64,000 nucleotides of DNA. Origin: Amorphophallus konjac (Eukaryota; Streptophyta; Magnoliopsida; Alismatales; Araceae). The DNA is taken from contig CM040126.1 of the NCBI GenBank assembly GCA_022559845.1, positions 124,906,886 to 124,970,885 of the forward strand, given 5' to 3'. Position 1 is the stretch's first letter. Every line of letters begins with the position of its first letter. The position numbers and the translations under genes are program-made. This document shows positions 20,078 to 30,629 of the stretch, piece after piece. The notes under the pieces were generated by a model. That model saw only the letters and a program-made list of their open reading frames with translations, did not search any database and was not told the DNA's origin.

Positions 20078-21792
20078 TGAAGTCCCACGATCAATGACAC
20101 CCAAGAGGGGGGGGGTGAATTGGGTGATTCACTATATTTTAAGAAAACTTGACCCGATTTAAAACAGATGTGATGAAGTAGTAATTAGAAATTCAGATTT
20201 GATAAATCTCATATTAGATCCATCAAAAATTATCGCTACGATAGTTCTTCGGTACTAGACAGAGGTATGAATCCAAGGATTCTGCTCACGCAAGATGCTA
20301 TCATCCTGACAAGACTAGTCTTCTCAATTTAAAAACACCTTTCGATATACCAAAGATCTACTTATAGAAAAGATCGATTTATGCTAGATCTGAAGAGACA
20401 AACGCGGAAGAACAATATGCATGAACAATCACACAGAAAGGAGGTAGGAGAAATGGATCAAACCACACAACTCAAACCACAAGGCACAAGGAATTTTAAG
20501 GTGGTTCAGATGCAACAACGGAAACCTACGTCCGCCTATCACCAAAACCCGGTGAGGCTTTGCTGCTGGAAAACCAGCACGGGGATAAATCCCCAACACA
20601 GAGTCAAAACTCCAACAACACGCAAGTCGACGCCTACACACACACACGGGGAACAAACCCAAACACACACACACACACACACACACACGGAAATGGAGTT
20701 TCCAACATGATCCGATGATCGGATCAACAACACACACACTGCAACAGATGCAACCCTTTGGACACATGAACACTCAGATCTGAATAGATCCACACACACA
20801 CGCAGATCTGAAGATATCCACACACAACCATGAATATGAACAAGACAACACACAGAACTACGGATCTGAATCGATCCACACACACACAGATGTTTACAAA
20901 TCACAAGGAACACAAATTTGAAGCTCAAACAATTTAGAAGATGAAACACGAAAGAAAGAGTTCTGATTAAGGCTCCCCCTGAGTATATGATGCAGATCTT
21001 GAACATGACTTGCTTCTTAACTTGATTTGAGGTTGATTGACTTCAGATGGAACTTGAAAAGCTTGGAGATGGATGAAGAATCCTTGGACGAACCAATGTT
21101 CACGTAGTGCTTGCAGCAGCTCTCTTTCTCCACTTGGCAGCCTCCCCTTGATTCCTTTTTCTCCTTAGATCATTAGAGTTTCTTTCCCCTAAGAGATGTT
21201 TTTATAAGACCTAGGACGGTCAAGGGACAAGTCAGGATCCAGATCCATGATTTTAGGCAAGTTGGGAGACTTTAAGATCAAAAAGTCCAAGATAGGGGCT
21301 TTGAACACGTTCATGAAAAGAAGTCAACAATGGCAGCCTCGAAGGGTTCGGTCGACCTAAATGTTGGGTCGGTCGACCGAACTTTGTGACTTTCTGGAAC
21401 ATCCAACACTGGGAAATTCGGTCGACCAATCCATGCCCGTCGGTCGACCAAACTCTATAGCATTTACAGAGTTCTGAATTCTGGAAGAATTGGTCGACCA
21501 AACCAACCAAGTTGGTTGACCGAACTCTGGAATTCTGGCAAAACAAGGTTGATAGTCCAACAAAATATATCCAAATAATCAAGCCTTGGATTGAACGTAT
21601 GTTAACATTGATTTCAAGTCCATTCGAGCTTTTTTTATGCATGTGGAAGGCTATGAACATTTAAGCATATGTCATGATGAAATTAGGCCTTAATTGCGTA
21701 TGAAACTTGCTCTTAATCAATAATGCACGGCACGTGATGAAAAATATGTCGCGGGTTTTGTTATCATGAAAATCACCTGGAGATACTCAACA
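20078..21792 (-). repeat. Solo Sirevirus LTR (1715 bp), minus strand
   Basis: Flanked by perfect 5-bp duplications AAGGA (20073-20077 and 21793-21797) inside gag of A. On the minus strand it starts TGTTGAGTATC, with TTTTCATGATAACAAAACC just inside, and ends TGGGACTTCA. It carries GGTCGACC motifs around 21350-21530, GT-rich U5 sequence and leader hairpins: GCTGG with CCAGC at 20565-20578, GGGGA with TCCCC at 20581-20594, GATCCGAT with ATCGGATC at 20709-20725. It also has the conserved box near 20485-20535. There is no internal region, so it arose by LTR-LTR recombination. Confidence 0.9.
20636..20690. repeat. (CA)n microsatellite
   Basis: A long CA run inside the solo LTR, matching GT-rich U5 tracts in related LTRs (for example around 26010-26170). 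Confidence 0.85.
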
Positions 21793-22555
21793 AAGGAGAA
21801 ACTAGCGAGGTAAGCTGTGATCCTGATTTCATTTCAAATGAGCAATGGGAAAATGAGCATGTCAAATTGTATGAAAAATACAAAAAGATCATATCTGAAA
21901 ATAAACAATCGAAGAAAAAGATTGAAAATCTAACTCATGATGATGATTTTCTTGAAAAATATCATGTGCTTAAAAAAGAATATCATGAATTAAAAGAAGA
22001 AAAATAAAGCCTTGCTGTCTAAAATTACTGTGGTTGAAGAGGGTGAAGAAAAACTGGAAAAAGAAAAAGAAGATTTGTCATATGAAATTTTCATTTCTAA
22101 ACGAAAATTTTTTAGTCTAAATAATGAGGTGACTGAATTGTAGTCAACCCTATCCAGATTTGTTAAGGGGAAACAAAACCTTGACATGGTGTTGGGAACA
22201 AAAATGAATTTTCAAAAAGAAGGTTTATGATTTGTTCCTCATAAGAAAAATTCATTTGAACATAAAATTTCACATCCTTTATTCATAAAGAGCATGATCA
22301 TTATGAACCAAAACGAAACATGGATGTCAAATTTTCTCGGCATAAGCCACAGATGAATCATAGAAGGAACTTTCATAAAAAAATTTCAATGTCATCTGCT
22401 TTTATTATAGAAAACTAGGACATGTCATGTCAAATTGCTGGTTTAAATTGAAAGCTCAACAAATCAATGATGTGTGGATGAAGAAAAGATTGTTGAGAAA
22501 TTGGACTAACGTGCATGGACCCAAATAAGTTTGGGTACCAAAAACTTTTGGATGA
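21793..22555 (+). pseudogene. gag: Gag of Sirevirus A, third part (coiled coil and tail)
   Basis: After the duplication AAGGA the gag resumes: ISNEQWENEHVKLYEKYKK, then a Lys/Glu-rich coiled coil with frame changes near 22005. A second knuckle-like segment FYYRKLGHVMSNCWFK follows near 22400, then the tail with RNWTNVHGPK and VWVPKTFG before TGA at 22553-22555. The VWVPK...stop ending matches the gag tail of B (VWIPK...WVPNHFA). Downstream only the beginning of the gag/pol junction (TTCTTGCAGGT, 22565-22575) remains. Confidence 0.75.
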
Positions 22556-22575
22556 GTAATTTAGTTCTTGCAGGT

Positions 22576-23420
22576 ATGTCTTTGTTGACATCTGCTTATT
22601 TTCTCGAATTAATCAAGGATTGAGCATAGGAAATACTCCCTAAATAGAGCAAAATGGCACAACGCCAAAGATGCTTTACCATCCGAGTTGAGCTCAAAAA
22701 TTGAGACATTTCACCGGGTCAAACGACACGACATAACAATCAGGGATCGCCCCCGAGCAAAGGGAACTATACCAGCCAGTTTCCCAACAACTGAGTCGGA
22801 TCCAAGGTTCGGGGCAACCTTCCGTACTGAACGGCACTCTATAAAGATTTAGAGATCACCCCCAAATACCCTACATATGGTATCACACCGCCGGCAGCTC
22901 AACGATTGGGTTAACCTGGGACTTAGAACAGCATGCCGTACCATACGGCTCTTCGCCAAGGAACAGGGTCACTCGACGACCAGAGAAACGGTATCATCAT
23001 GCCGACACCCCAGTTGTCGGGCCAACCCAAGACACCCAGCAACCCATCGTGTCATGTGGTGCATGAAAAAAGACAGGTAATAACTCCTGATTAACCTTCT
23101 ACGAGTGGCTTGACACTGGTGACTCCAATAGTCAAATCACACCTAGGTCCACCGCGTTCAAGACAAAGCTTGGACGAACACTGAGTTCAATCGATCCAGG
23201 TACAGATTCAAATCTGACTCCAACACCCCCCATAGCACTTCTGGGCGAACCCAGCCAACAGGCAATTCCTCTTCAAGTCCTCTTCGTAACGAGCCAACAA
23301 AAGTTGACTTTGTTCTCCACTTCGAGAAGAGACATTCTCCTTGTATTTCTTTAATCCTAATGACACCCAATCATCCACAAAATGTGGATATGGTCTGGAG
23401 GATGTCCAAGTTCCATTCAG
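22576..23420. other. Unassigned stretch, possible U3 of LTR D
   Basis: No coding domain is seen. It lies directly upstream of GGTTATAAAACC (about 23426), which matches the TATA region of the solo LTR at 20078, so it is best read as the U3 of LTR D. A clear TG start and target duplication were not found. The join with element A at about 22580-22640 is probably a deletion or an old insertion edge. Confidence 0.4.
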
Positions 23421-23763
23421 AGGTTATAAAACCTCCACAAGAAGGGTTAGAAACCCTAATGCTTCAAGGGGATCAAGAGAGATCAAGGGAGGCTAGAGGA
23501 GGAGATTCACGGGTACTGTAGCTGTTGTGCCCCTTAGGCACAAGCATGTGCTATTGAGTGATTGATGATTTGATGATAGCAATGCTAGTTTTATTTTGAT
23601 GATAGCAACACAGTGAGTGCATCAAGATATTGTGTTTTGATGACATCAATATGAATGCATATGACTGTGACTGATATATTATCTGGAGAATGCATGTGTA
23701 TGATTTTGTGCTTGACTTCTGTTCTAAACATTGCATTCCTAGCAGTGCGTTGTCCATGAGTAA

Positions 23764-24260
23764 GTCTGTACAGTCTCTTACATTGGACTTAAAGTCTTTA
23801 CATCGTCCGTCTCATGCATTATTCTTCGAAGTCTATACATTCATTCACTGTAGCATGACTTCCACCAAGTCTATACATTGGTCGGTGGCAAGTCTTTACA
23901 TTGGCTTCAAGACTTCGAAGTCTATACATCCACAGTGGATCTTCAAAGTCTGAACATCCGTTCACTTCACTCAAGTCTATACATCGGACTGCTTGCAAAG
24001 TCTGTACACTGGACTGTGCTTCTCAAAGTCTATACACTCGTGAGTGTCTCATCAAGTCCATACACTGGCTTTGAGCTGAAGTCTATACAGTGCCTCAGGC
24101 TGAGCAAGTCCATGCATTGGCTGCTATTCTTCAGAGTCTGTACATTGCAGTGAGTTGAAGGTTGCCTAAGTCTGTACAGCCATTGGCTTCTTATATGAAG
24201 TCTATACATTGAAAAAAAGTCTATACACTGCTTCAGCTTTGTCTTCAGATAGTCTGTACA
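23764..24260 (+). promoter_or_regulatory. Array of about 18 AAGTCTRTACAT motifs (C1)
   Basis: AAGTCTATACAT, AAGTCTGTACAC and variants repeat every 20-40 bp upstream of TATA. It is the shorter version of the array in E. Confidence 0.8.
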
Positions 24261-24370
24261 GAGTTCTTCACTTAAACTGATGACTTATCCGATGCTCTGT
24301 CTGACAGGGATTCTTACCGAGATTGATGACCTGGCTCGTGATCCCAGGAGGAAGAGGTGTGCAGATGCTA

Positions 24371-24466
24371 ACATGTGGATGGAATTACCTCAGATCTGGT
24401 GAATTCACTTGGGCGGGAACTGTGGAAGCCACGCGCCCTTATTCACCTGCTGCTGCTATATATTGA
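24371..24466 (+). promoter_or_regulatory. Core promoter of C1
   Basis: ACATGTGG at 24371-24378 (one base from a G-box), GGGCGGGAA at 24411-24419 and CTATATATTG at 24457-24466, in the same order as in B and E. Confidence 0.6.
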
Positions 24467-24835
24467 AGCCTTCGTCCTTAGTTGAAGGTTGATCGAAGCA
24501 GAAGCAGCAATAGCAGAAGAGCAGAGTGCAGAGACTTCGATCTAGTAGAAGAGAAGAAGAAAAGAGTGAAGAAAAGAAAGAGAGACAGAGAGCATAGAAG
24601 AAGAAGAAAAAGAAAGAGAAAGAGAGATCGAGAGTTGAGAAGAAGAGATCAGCTGAAGATTGTCTCAACTGGACCGTGGATCAAATCCAGGCCAGTCAGC
24701 TCTTGAAGAGAGCCACATTTGTGCTTCATTTCTTTACAGCTTTCCGGTGCTGTAGTGTCTATTTTTCATTTTCTTTTGAACTCCTTTTTATCAAGCTGTT
24801 AGTCAGCGGGTTTTGTAGAGGTGCTGCCTCTGGAC

Positions 24836-25060
24836 GGCTAAGCTGTATTGCCCGGCGGTTTGCAGTGAAGGATTCCACTAGATAGCAAGCTGTGTTGCTC
24901 AGCGGGGCGAGGAGGATTCCTCGGACGGCAAGCTGTGTTGCCCAGCGGTTGTATGACAAGCTGTGATGCCCAGCTATTCAAGCTGTGAGTCAGCGAAATC
25001 CACACTCTGGTTTGAGTGTGGGGTGGATGTAGGTCTGCTGGATCGAACCACCTAAAAACC
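24836..25060 (+). other. Leader hairpin array and conserved box of C1
   Basis: Repeats of AAGCTGTGTTGCCCAGCGG, each able to pair GCTG with CAGC. CGAGGA pairs with TCCTCG near 24908-24923. The terminal stem CCACACTC with GAGTGTGG (25000-25021) is followed by GGTGGATGTAGG and CGAACCACCTAAAAACC. Confidence 0.7.
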
Positions 25061-26502
25061 TCTGTGCAGTGGTTTGATTTCTTCATCTGTTTTATTGCTT
25101 CCGCTAGATGCTTGCATAGGGGCGCTTCATGTGTTTGCTTCCAGTTCAACAGAGTTGATTAGCTGCGCACGCTATCTGTTTGACACTGGTATTGTGTGTT
25201 GTTTGAATTGTCAAATTGCTGCGCTCATTAGATGTCTGCTTAGGAGTACTCTGCCTACAGGTTCACAGATGACTGAACTAGTTTTTCTTAGTTAGTCTTA
25301 GTGATGTTATTCCGCTGTTCTGAGCATTAGAATTTCTATTTGAGCGAATATTTTTAAAGGGTATTCATTCACCCCCCTCTAGATCACTCTTTAGCATCCC
25401 AACAGTAGCACCTCCGTGAACAGTACTTCACGCTTAAGTTCTTCATCCATTCCAAGTGATTCAAGCCTAGATCTGAAGCCTTCATCCTCCCATGAAGTGA
25501 AGAAACAAGCATCCAACCAGAAGAGATCAAAGGAGAGCCCATCAACCAAGGAGTCTATCAATGGAAGAAGAAGAAGGCTGCTACAAGGAAGAAGGAATCT
25601 CTTCATCCATCTGAAGGTATGCAAGCTCCATTTTGAACCCAACAACCTCAAAGGAAGAGAAGAAGCAAGCAAGGATCAAGGAGATCAAGGAAGTTGTGCA
25701 AGCAAGAAGGATTTGTTACTGTAGCAGTGAATAGTGATCCGTGGATCAACTCTTCATCCAAGAGCTAAAGATTCAAGATCCATCTGAAGCCATCAACTTC
25801 CAATAAATTGAAGAAGTAAGCATCACTCAAAGATCATCAGCATACATTCAGGGGGAGCCAAATCAGGGGATTTCTAAACCGTGCCTTATTGTGTTTCAAG
25901 CTCATATTCGTGTGTTGTACAAACTACAAAAACTTGTGTGTGTGTGGATCATTCTGGATTCGTGTTTATGTGTGGTTGTCCTATTTGATTCGTGTGTGCG
26001 TAGGTATTCCTAGATCTACGTGTGTGTGTGTTTTTATTCAGATCATAGTGTTTGTGTGTGGAGTGCTGCACTTGTCGCAGCGTGTGTGTGTTTTGTTGAT
26101 CCGCTTGTTGGATCGTGTTGGAGACCTCATCTCCGTGTGTGTGTGTTGGGGTGCGTCCTTGTGTGTGTGTGGGAAGGCGTCATCCTACGTGTGTGGTTGG
26201 AGCGTCATCTCCGTTTGGGGATTTATCCCCGAGTGAAGCCTCACCGGGTTTGGTGAGGGGTGGACGTAGGATTGCCGTCGTTGCATCCGAACAACCTTAA
26301 AAATCGCTGTTATTGTGTGTTATGTGTGTGGTTTGATTGTATTCGTTTTATGGTCATGTGGGAACGGTGAGTTTGAGAGAATTGGTTAAATTATTTTCAC
26401 ATTACTAATTAATGTTTATCACATATTTTATAAAAAAATAAAAGTTTCTTTAAAATTTGTAAACACCCAATTCACCCCCCTCTTGGGTGTCAGTGATAAC
26501 AG

Positions 26503-27689
26503 GACTTTAGAAGGAGTTTGAGGAATTCTTTAACAGTAAATACTTTTTTAACAGAATCCAAGAAAAGAAAGCCGCTGAGTTTGCTGCTCTGAAGCAGCGG
26601 AGTTTATATGTGGCGGAGTATGAATCTCACTTCTCTAGACTTTCTCGTTATGCCACTCACTTGATTTCCACAGAAAAGATGAAGGCGAAGCATTTTCTCA
26701 ATGGGTTGAAATTGCATTACATCAACCAGTTGGCGCCGATGGAGATTCAGACCTATGCAGAGATGGTGAGGAAAGCCCAAGTTTTAGAAGATACTTTGGA
26801 AATGACGGAGAAAATCCGTGGGAAGAATGTCAAGAAAGAACAACCTACTGGGTCCGGGAGTGCTAAGCCCGGTTATAGCAAGAAGAGGCCCAATGGCGGG
26901 TCTGGTTCGTGGAAGGGGAAATTGCCAAAGAATGAAGACAAGAAGCCTGGCCCTATTGTTCCATTTAAGGGCGTATGCAAGTATTGTGACCGTCCCGGTC
27001 ACAAGATGGAAGAGTGTTGGCGCAAGCTGGGTGCCTATTTGCGTTGTGGAAGTAGGGACCACCGTATTCCGGAGTGTCCTCTTTTATCTGAGCAAGCTAC
27101 CCCGACCACACCTCAAGGCAGCAAGAAACAACAGGGCAAGCTCCAGGCCCTACAAGAAGATGATGCATGCACCACCGAAGAGGGTGGACTCGTTGAAGGT
27201 ACCCTTATTATTCACGACAAGCCAGCTTTTGTTCTTTTTGATACCGGTGCCACTCATTCATTTGTTTCTCAAAAATTTGCTAAGTCATTAGCTGTGAAGT
27301 CGGTTTTGATGAATTCCCCATTGGAGATATCAAATCCTATTGGTTCTAGTTCAGCGAGTAAGTATTTTTATCCTTCTAGCAAGGTCATGGTTAATGAATA
27401 GAATTTGCAGGCTGATTTCGTATGCATGGATATGAAAGACTATGATGTTATTCTAGGAGCAGATTGGTTGGCTAAGCATGAGGCTAATGTTCATTGTAGT
27501 TCTAGTTCCATGTCTTTTTCTAGACACCCAGGACTTTCTTTTATAGGAGTTAGGCACCATAAGTCTGTGCCACGTATTTTGGCCCTCCGAGCTGATAAGT
27601 TGATGAGGAGAGTATGTCAGGCTTTCCTAGCCTTTGTTTATGTGACCCCTGAGAAGAAGATTGAGATTCAGGACATTCCTATTGTCTAA
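26503..27689 (+). pseudogene. gag-pro: Gag and protease of the Tekay-like chromovirus
   Basis: The reading starts within gag as KEFEEFFNSKYF (a TAG stands where the family has Trp, 26508). It continues through KKAAEFAALKQRSL and VAEYESHFSRLSRYA, the retrotransposon gag domain. A basic linker and a zinc knuckle CKYCDRPGHKMEEC (about 26977-27018) follow, then a second Cys/His cluster, CGSRDHRIPEC. The aspartic protease shows LFDTGATHSFVS (about 27234-27269) and ends with DYDVILGADWL and the block conserved before RT. Stops: TAG near 27399 and TAA near 27687. The frame is the same as that of RT and IN downstream. The N-terminal half of gag is absent. Confidence 0.88.
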
Positions 27690-29126
27690 GATTTTTCGGA
27701 TGTTTTTCCTGAGGAATTGCCAGGACTTCCACCGGAGATAGAAGTTATCTTTTCTATTGATTTAATTCCTGGCGCGACCCCTATTTCTAAGGCTCCTTAT
27801 CATATGTCTCCTGCGGAGCTACGGGAATTAAAGCAGCAGATAATGGAATTACTTGAGAAGGGGTTCATTCGTCCAAGTACATCCCCGGGGAGAGCTCCAG
27901 TAATATTTGTCTGGAAGAAGGATGGCTCGATGAGATTGTGTATTGATTATCGACAATTGAATCAACTGACTATCAAGAACAAATATCCGTTGCCGAGGAT
28001 TGATGAGTTATTTGATCAGATAGCAACAGCTCAGTATTTTTCTAAGATTGATCTTCGATCAAGTTACCGCCAATTGCGAATTAAGAAAGCGGATATTTAT
28101 AAGACGGCTTTTCGTAGCAGGTATGGGCATTTTGAATTTGTTATAATGCCTTTTGGACTAACGAATGCACCTGCAGCTTCTATGCAGTTGATGAACAATG
28201 TGTTCCGGCCCTATCTTGATCAATGGGTCGTGGTGTTTATTGATGACATTCTGATTTATTCCAAGAGTGAGGAAGAACATGACGAACATTTGAGGATGGT
28301 GTTGCAAATATTGAGAGATCATCAGTTATACGCCAAGTTTAGCAAGTGTGAATTCTGGCTGCAGGAGGTGTCCTTTCTAGGGCATATCATTACGAAAGAA
28401 GGTATTTCTGTTGATCCGTCTAAAGTAGAGGCAGTGAAGAATTGGGATAGGCCTACCAGTGTAATAGAAGTTAGACGCTTTCTAGGCCTAGCAGGATATT
28501 ATCGAAGATTTATTAAAGATTTCTCCAAGATTGTGATACCCTTGACAAGATTAACCCACAAAGAGAACAAGTTTGATTGGTCGGAAGATTGTGAGAGAAG
28601 CTTCCAGACTTTGAAGGAGTGTTTAACTACTGCCCCTGTTCTAGCTTTACCCTCTGGAGAAGGAGGCTTTGTGGTATAGATTGATGCCTCGGGAATTGGT
28701 CTGGGTTGTGTGCTTATGCAGCACGGGAGAGTGATAGCTTATTCTTCTAGGCAGTTGAGGAAGCATGAAGAGAACTATCCCATTCATGATTTGGAACTAG
28801 CAGCCGTGGTGTTTGCCTTGAAGATATGGAGGCACTACTTGTATGGTGAGACATTTACGGTATTTTTAGATTACAAGAGTTTGAAATATTTATTTTCTCA
28901 TAAAGAACTTAATATGAGGCAGAGAAGATGGTTGGAGTATCTAAAGGACTTTGACTTCTTCATAGAGTATCATCCCGGGAAGGGTAATGTGGTGGCGGAT
29001 GCTTTAAGTCGCAAGCCAATAGCTAAATTGTCAAGCCTCATGTTACAAGAATGGAAACTGTTGGAGCAATTAGCTAGTTTGGATCTTAATGTTGACAAGG
29101 GCCGAGTCATGATTACTCAGATTTAG
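27690..29126 (+). pseudogene. pol: Reverse transcriptase and RNase H of the Tekay-like element
   Basis: In the same frame as gag-pro. The PR-RT link reads [17 protein letters not shown] blocks follow in order: [69 protein letters not shown] and the catalytic FIDDILIYS at about 28236-28262. RNase H starts with the catalytic [11 protein letters not shown] after a TAG at 28678 and ends near [16 protein letters not shown] (about 29030). A further TAG is at 29125. Apart from stops the frame is intact over 1.4 kb, which suggests moderate age. It normally copies the element RNA into cDNA inside the particle. Confidence 0.9.
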
Positions 29127-30556
29127 CTTAAACTAGAATTATTGATAGAAATCAAGTCCTTGCAAGATAATGACCCAGAGTTGGTAGGAATCAAGGAGAG
29201 CTTGAGTAGCAGACCTGAATTCATGGTACCTGATGATGACAGATTGTTGTTTCAGGGAAGGACTTGTGTACCTGATGTGGCCGAAGTTAAGAACAAGATC
29301 CTCGAGGAAGCTCATAGATCCAGATATACCATTCATCCTGGAGATATGAAGATGTTTAAGGATTTGAAAAGATCCTTCTGGAGGCCGAATATAAAAAAGG
29401 AAATTGCAGAATTTATGAGTAGATGCTTGGTGTGCCAACAAGTTAAGGCTGAGCATTTCAGACCTGCAGGGAAGTTGAAACCATTGGACATACCTCAATG
29501 GAAGTGGGAGAGTATTGGCATGGATTTCATTATGGGCCTACCTAGGACTCGTAGCGGATTTGATGCAATTTGGGTTATCATTGACAGATTGACAAAGTCT
29601 GCTCATTTCTTATCTATTAAATCTAAGTGGACTGTTGATGTTTTAGCAGCGTTGTATATGAAGGAAGTGATGAGACTCCATGGTATTCTGGACAGTATTG
29701 TGTCTGATAGAGACCCCAGATTTACTTCACATTTTTGGAAAGGATTGTAAGAATCATTGGGAACCTGTCTGAATTTCAGTACTACTTTTCATCCACAAAC
29801 AGACGGACAGACGGAAAGAACCAACCAGATAGTGGAGGATATGCTTAGAGCCTGCATGATTGATTTTGGAGGCAGCTGGAGTGACCACTTGGCCTTGATT
29901 GAGTTTGCATACAACAACAGTTATCTGTCCAGCATTCAGATGGCTCCGTTTGAAGCTTTGTATGGTAGAAGCTGTCGGTCTCCATTATGTTGGAGCGAGG
30001 TAGGTGAGAAGCAATGGCTGGTACCATATCTTATTTTTGAATCGTCCAAGAATATTAGTATTATCAGAGACCGGTTGCAAGTAGCACAATCAAGACAAAA
30101 GAGTTATGCCGACAACAGAAGAAGAGCTTTGGAATTCCAGGTTGGTGAACATGTGTTTCTGAAAGTTTCTCCCATGAGAGGGATTTGAAGATTTGGCATT
30201 CAAGGCAAGCTAAGTCCAAGATATGTTGGTCCATTTGAGATTTTGGAAAGAGTGGGGGAGGTTACATACCTTTTGGCACTACCACCTCAGTTATCTGGAG
30301 TACACAATGTCTTCCATGTGTCAATGTTGAGGAAATATGTGTATGACCCCACTCATGTCATTCAGCATGCGGATCTTGAGTTAAAGAAAGATCTGACTTA
30401 TGAAGAAAGACCTGTTAAGATTCTGGATCGAAGCAGCAGCAACTCAAAAACCGATCTATACCTATGGTGAAAGTGCAATGGAGTCGGCGTGGAATCGAAG
30501 AAGCTACTTGGGAGTCAGAAGATATCATGCGGAAGAAATATCCCGACTTGTTCTAG
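29127..30556 (+). pseudogene. pol: Integrase and chromodomain of the Tekay-like element
   Basis: The integrase zinc finger shows H...H near HRSRYTIHPG and CLVCQQVK. The core has GMDFIMGLPRT, VSDRDPRFTSHFW and TDGQTERTNQ, the D, D and E positions, then the GPY/F-type C-terminus ([10 protein letters not shown] at about 30220). The tail after EERPVKILD changes frame near 30460 and gives VQWSRRGIEEATWE and MRKKYPDLF before TAG at 30554. This is a chromodomain-like module used by chromoviruses to target heterochromatin. Stops: TAA near 29748, TGA near 30186 and TGA near 30468. Confidence 0.88.
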
Positions 30557-30614
30557 GTGAGTTGTTCCACTCCCCATTATGTTAAGTGTAGTGAATTTGG
30601 AGGACCAAATTCTT

Positions 30615-30629
30615 CAAAGTGGGGGAGGG
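30615..30629 (+). other. Polypurine tract of the Tekay-like element
   Basis: CAAAGTGGGGGAGGG directly precedes the TGTAATACCC start of the 3' LTR. Confidence 0.85.

Larger units (their letters stand above)
3636..22600 (+). mobile_element. Sirevirus A (Ty1/copia), 5' LTR and gag, interrupted twice
   Basis: The element starts with an LTR (3636-5064), an iMet-type PBS (TGGTATTAGAGC at 5067) and a Sirevirus gag. Its gag is cut at 5943/19839 by Sirevirus B and at 20077/21793 by a minus-strand solo LTR. When both inserts and their target duplications are removed, the gag text continues in the correct order. The copy stops just after the gag/pol junction, around 22580-22600; protease, integrase, RT and RNase H are not found. 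No 3' LTR can be assigned with confidence. The nesting makes A older than both B and the solo LTR. Confidence 0.75.
23523..25404 (+). repeat. Solo Sirevirus LTR C1 (1882 bp)
   Basis: Flanked by perfect duplications GTAGC (23518-23522 and 25405-25409). It starts TGTTGTGCCCCTTAGGCAC and ends CATCCCAACA. It belongs to the same family as the LTRs of element E but is about 1.3 kb shorter, mainly because its motif array is shorter. It keeps TATA (CTATATATTG, 24457-24466), leader hairpins and the GGTGGATGTAGG box. Confidence 0.92.
22600..26502 (+). repeat. Sirevirus LTR D, interrupted by solo LTR C1
   Basis: 23421-23522 plus 25410-26502 align by eye with the minus-strand solo LTR at 20078-21792. 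Shared landmarks: the TATA region, a CAGGGGGAGCC segment (25850), GT-rich tracts, hairpins GATCC with GGATC (26098-26114), GGGGA with TCCCC (26217-26230) and CCTCACC with GGTGAGG (26239-26258), GGTGGACGTAGG, CGAACAACCTTAAAAATC, and ATTCACCCCCCTCTTGGGTG at the end. The right edge, near GGACTTTA, meets gypsy gag. The left edge is uncertain and no target duplication is visible, so it may be a solo LTR or the remaining 3' LTR of a deleted element. Confidence 0.6.

Noticed and set aside
20381..21006. His/Thr- or Cys/Val-rich frames over the CA repeat
   Set aside because: They are low-complexity translations of the (CA)n microsatellite and GT-rich U5 of a solo LTR.
22600..26502. LTR D as the 3' LTR of Sirevirus A
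   Set aside because: D matches the solo LTR at 20078 much better than the A LTR at 3636. It lacks the GTCGACC motifs of A, and no GTTAA duplication follows it.
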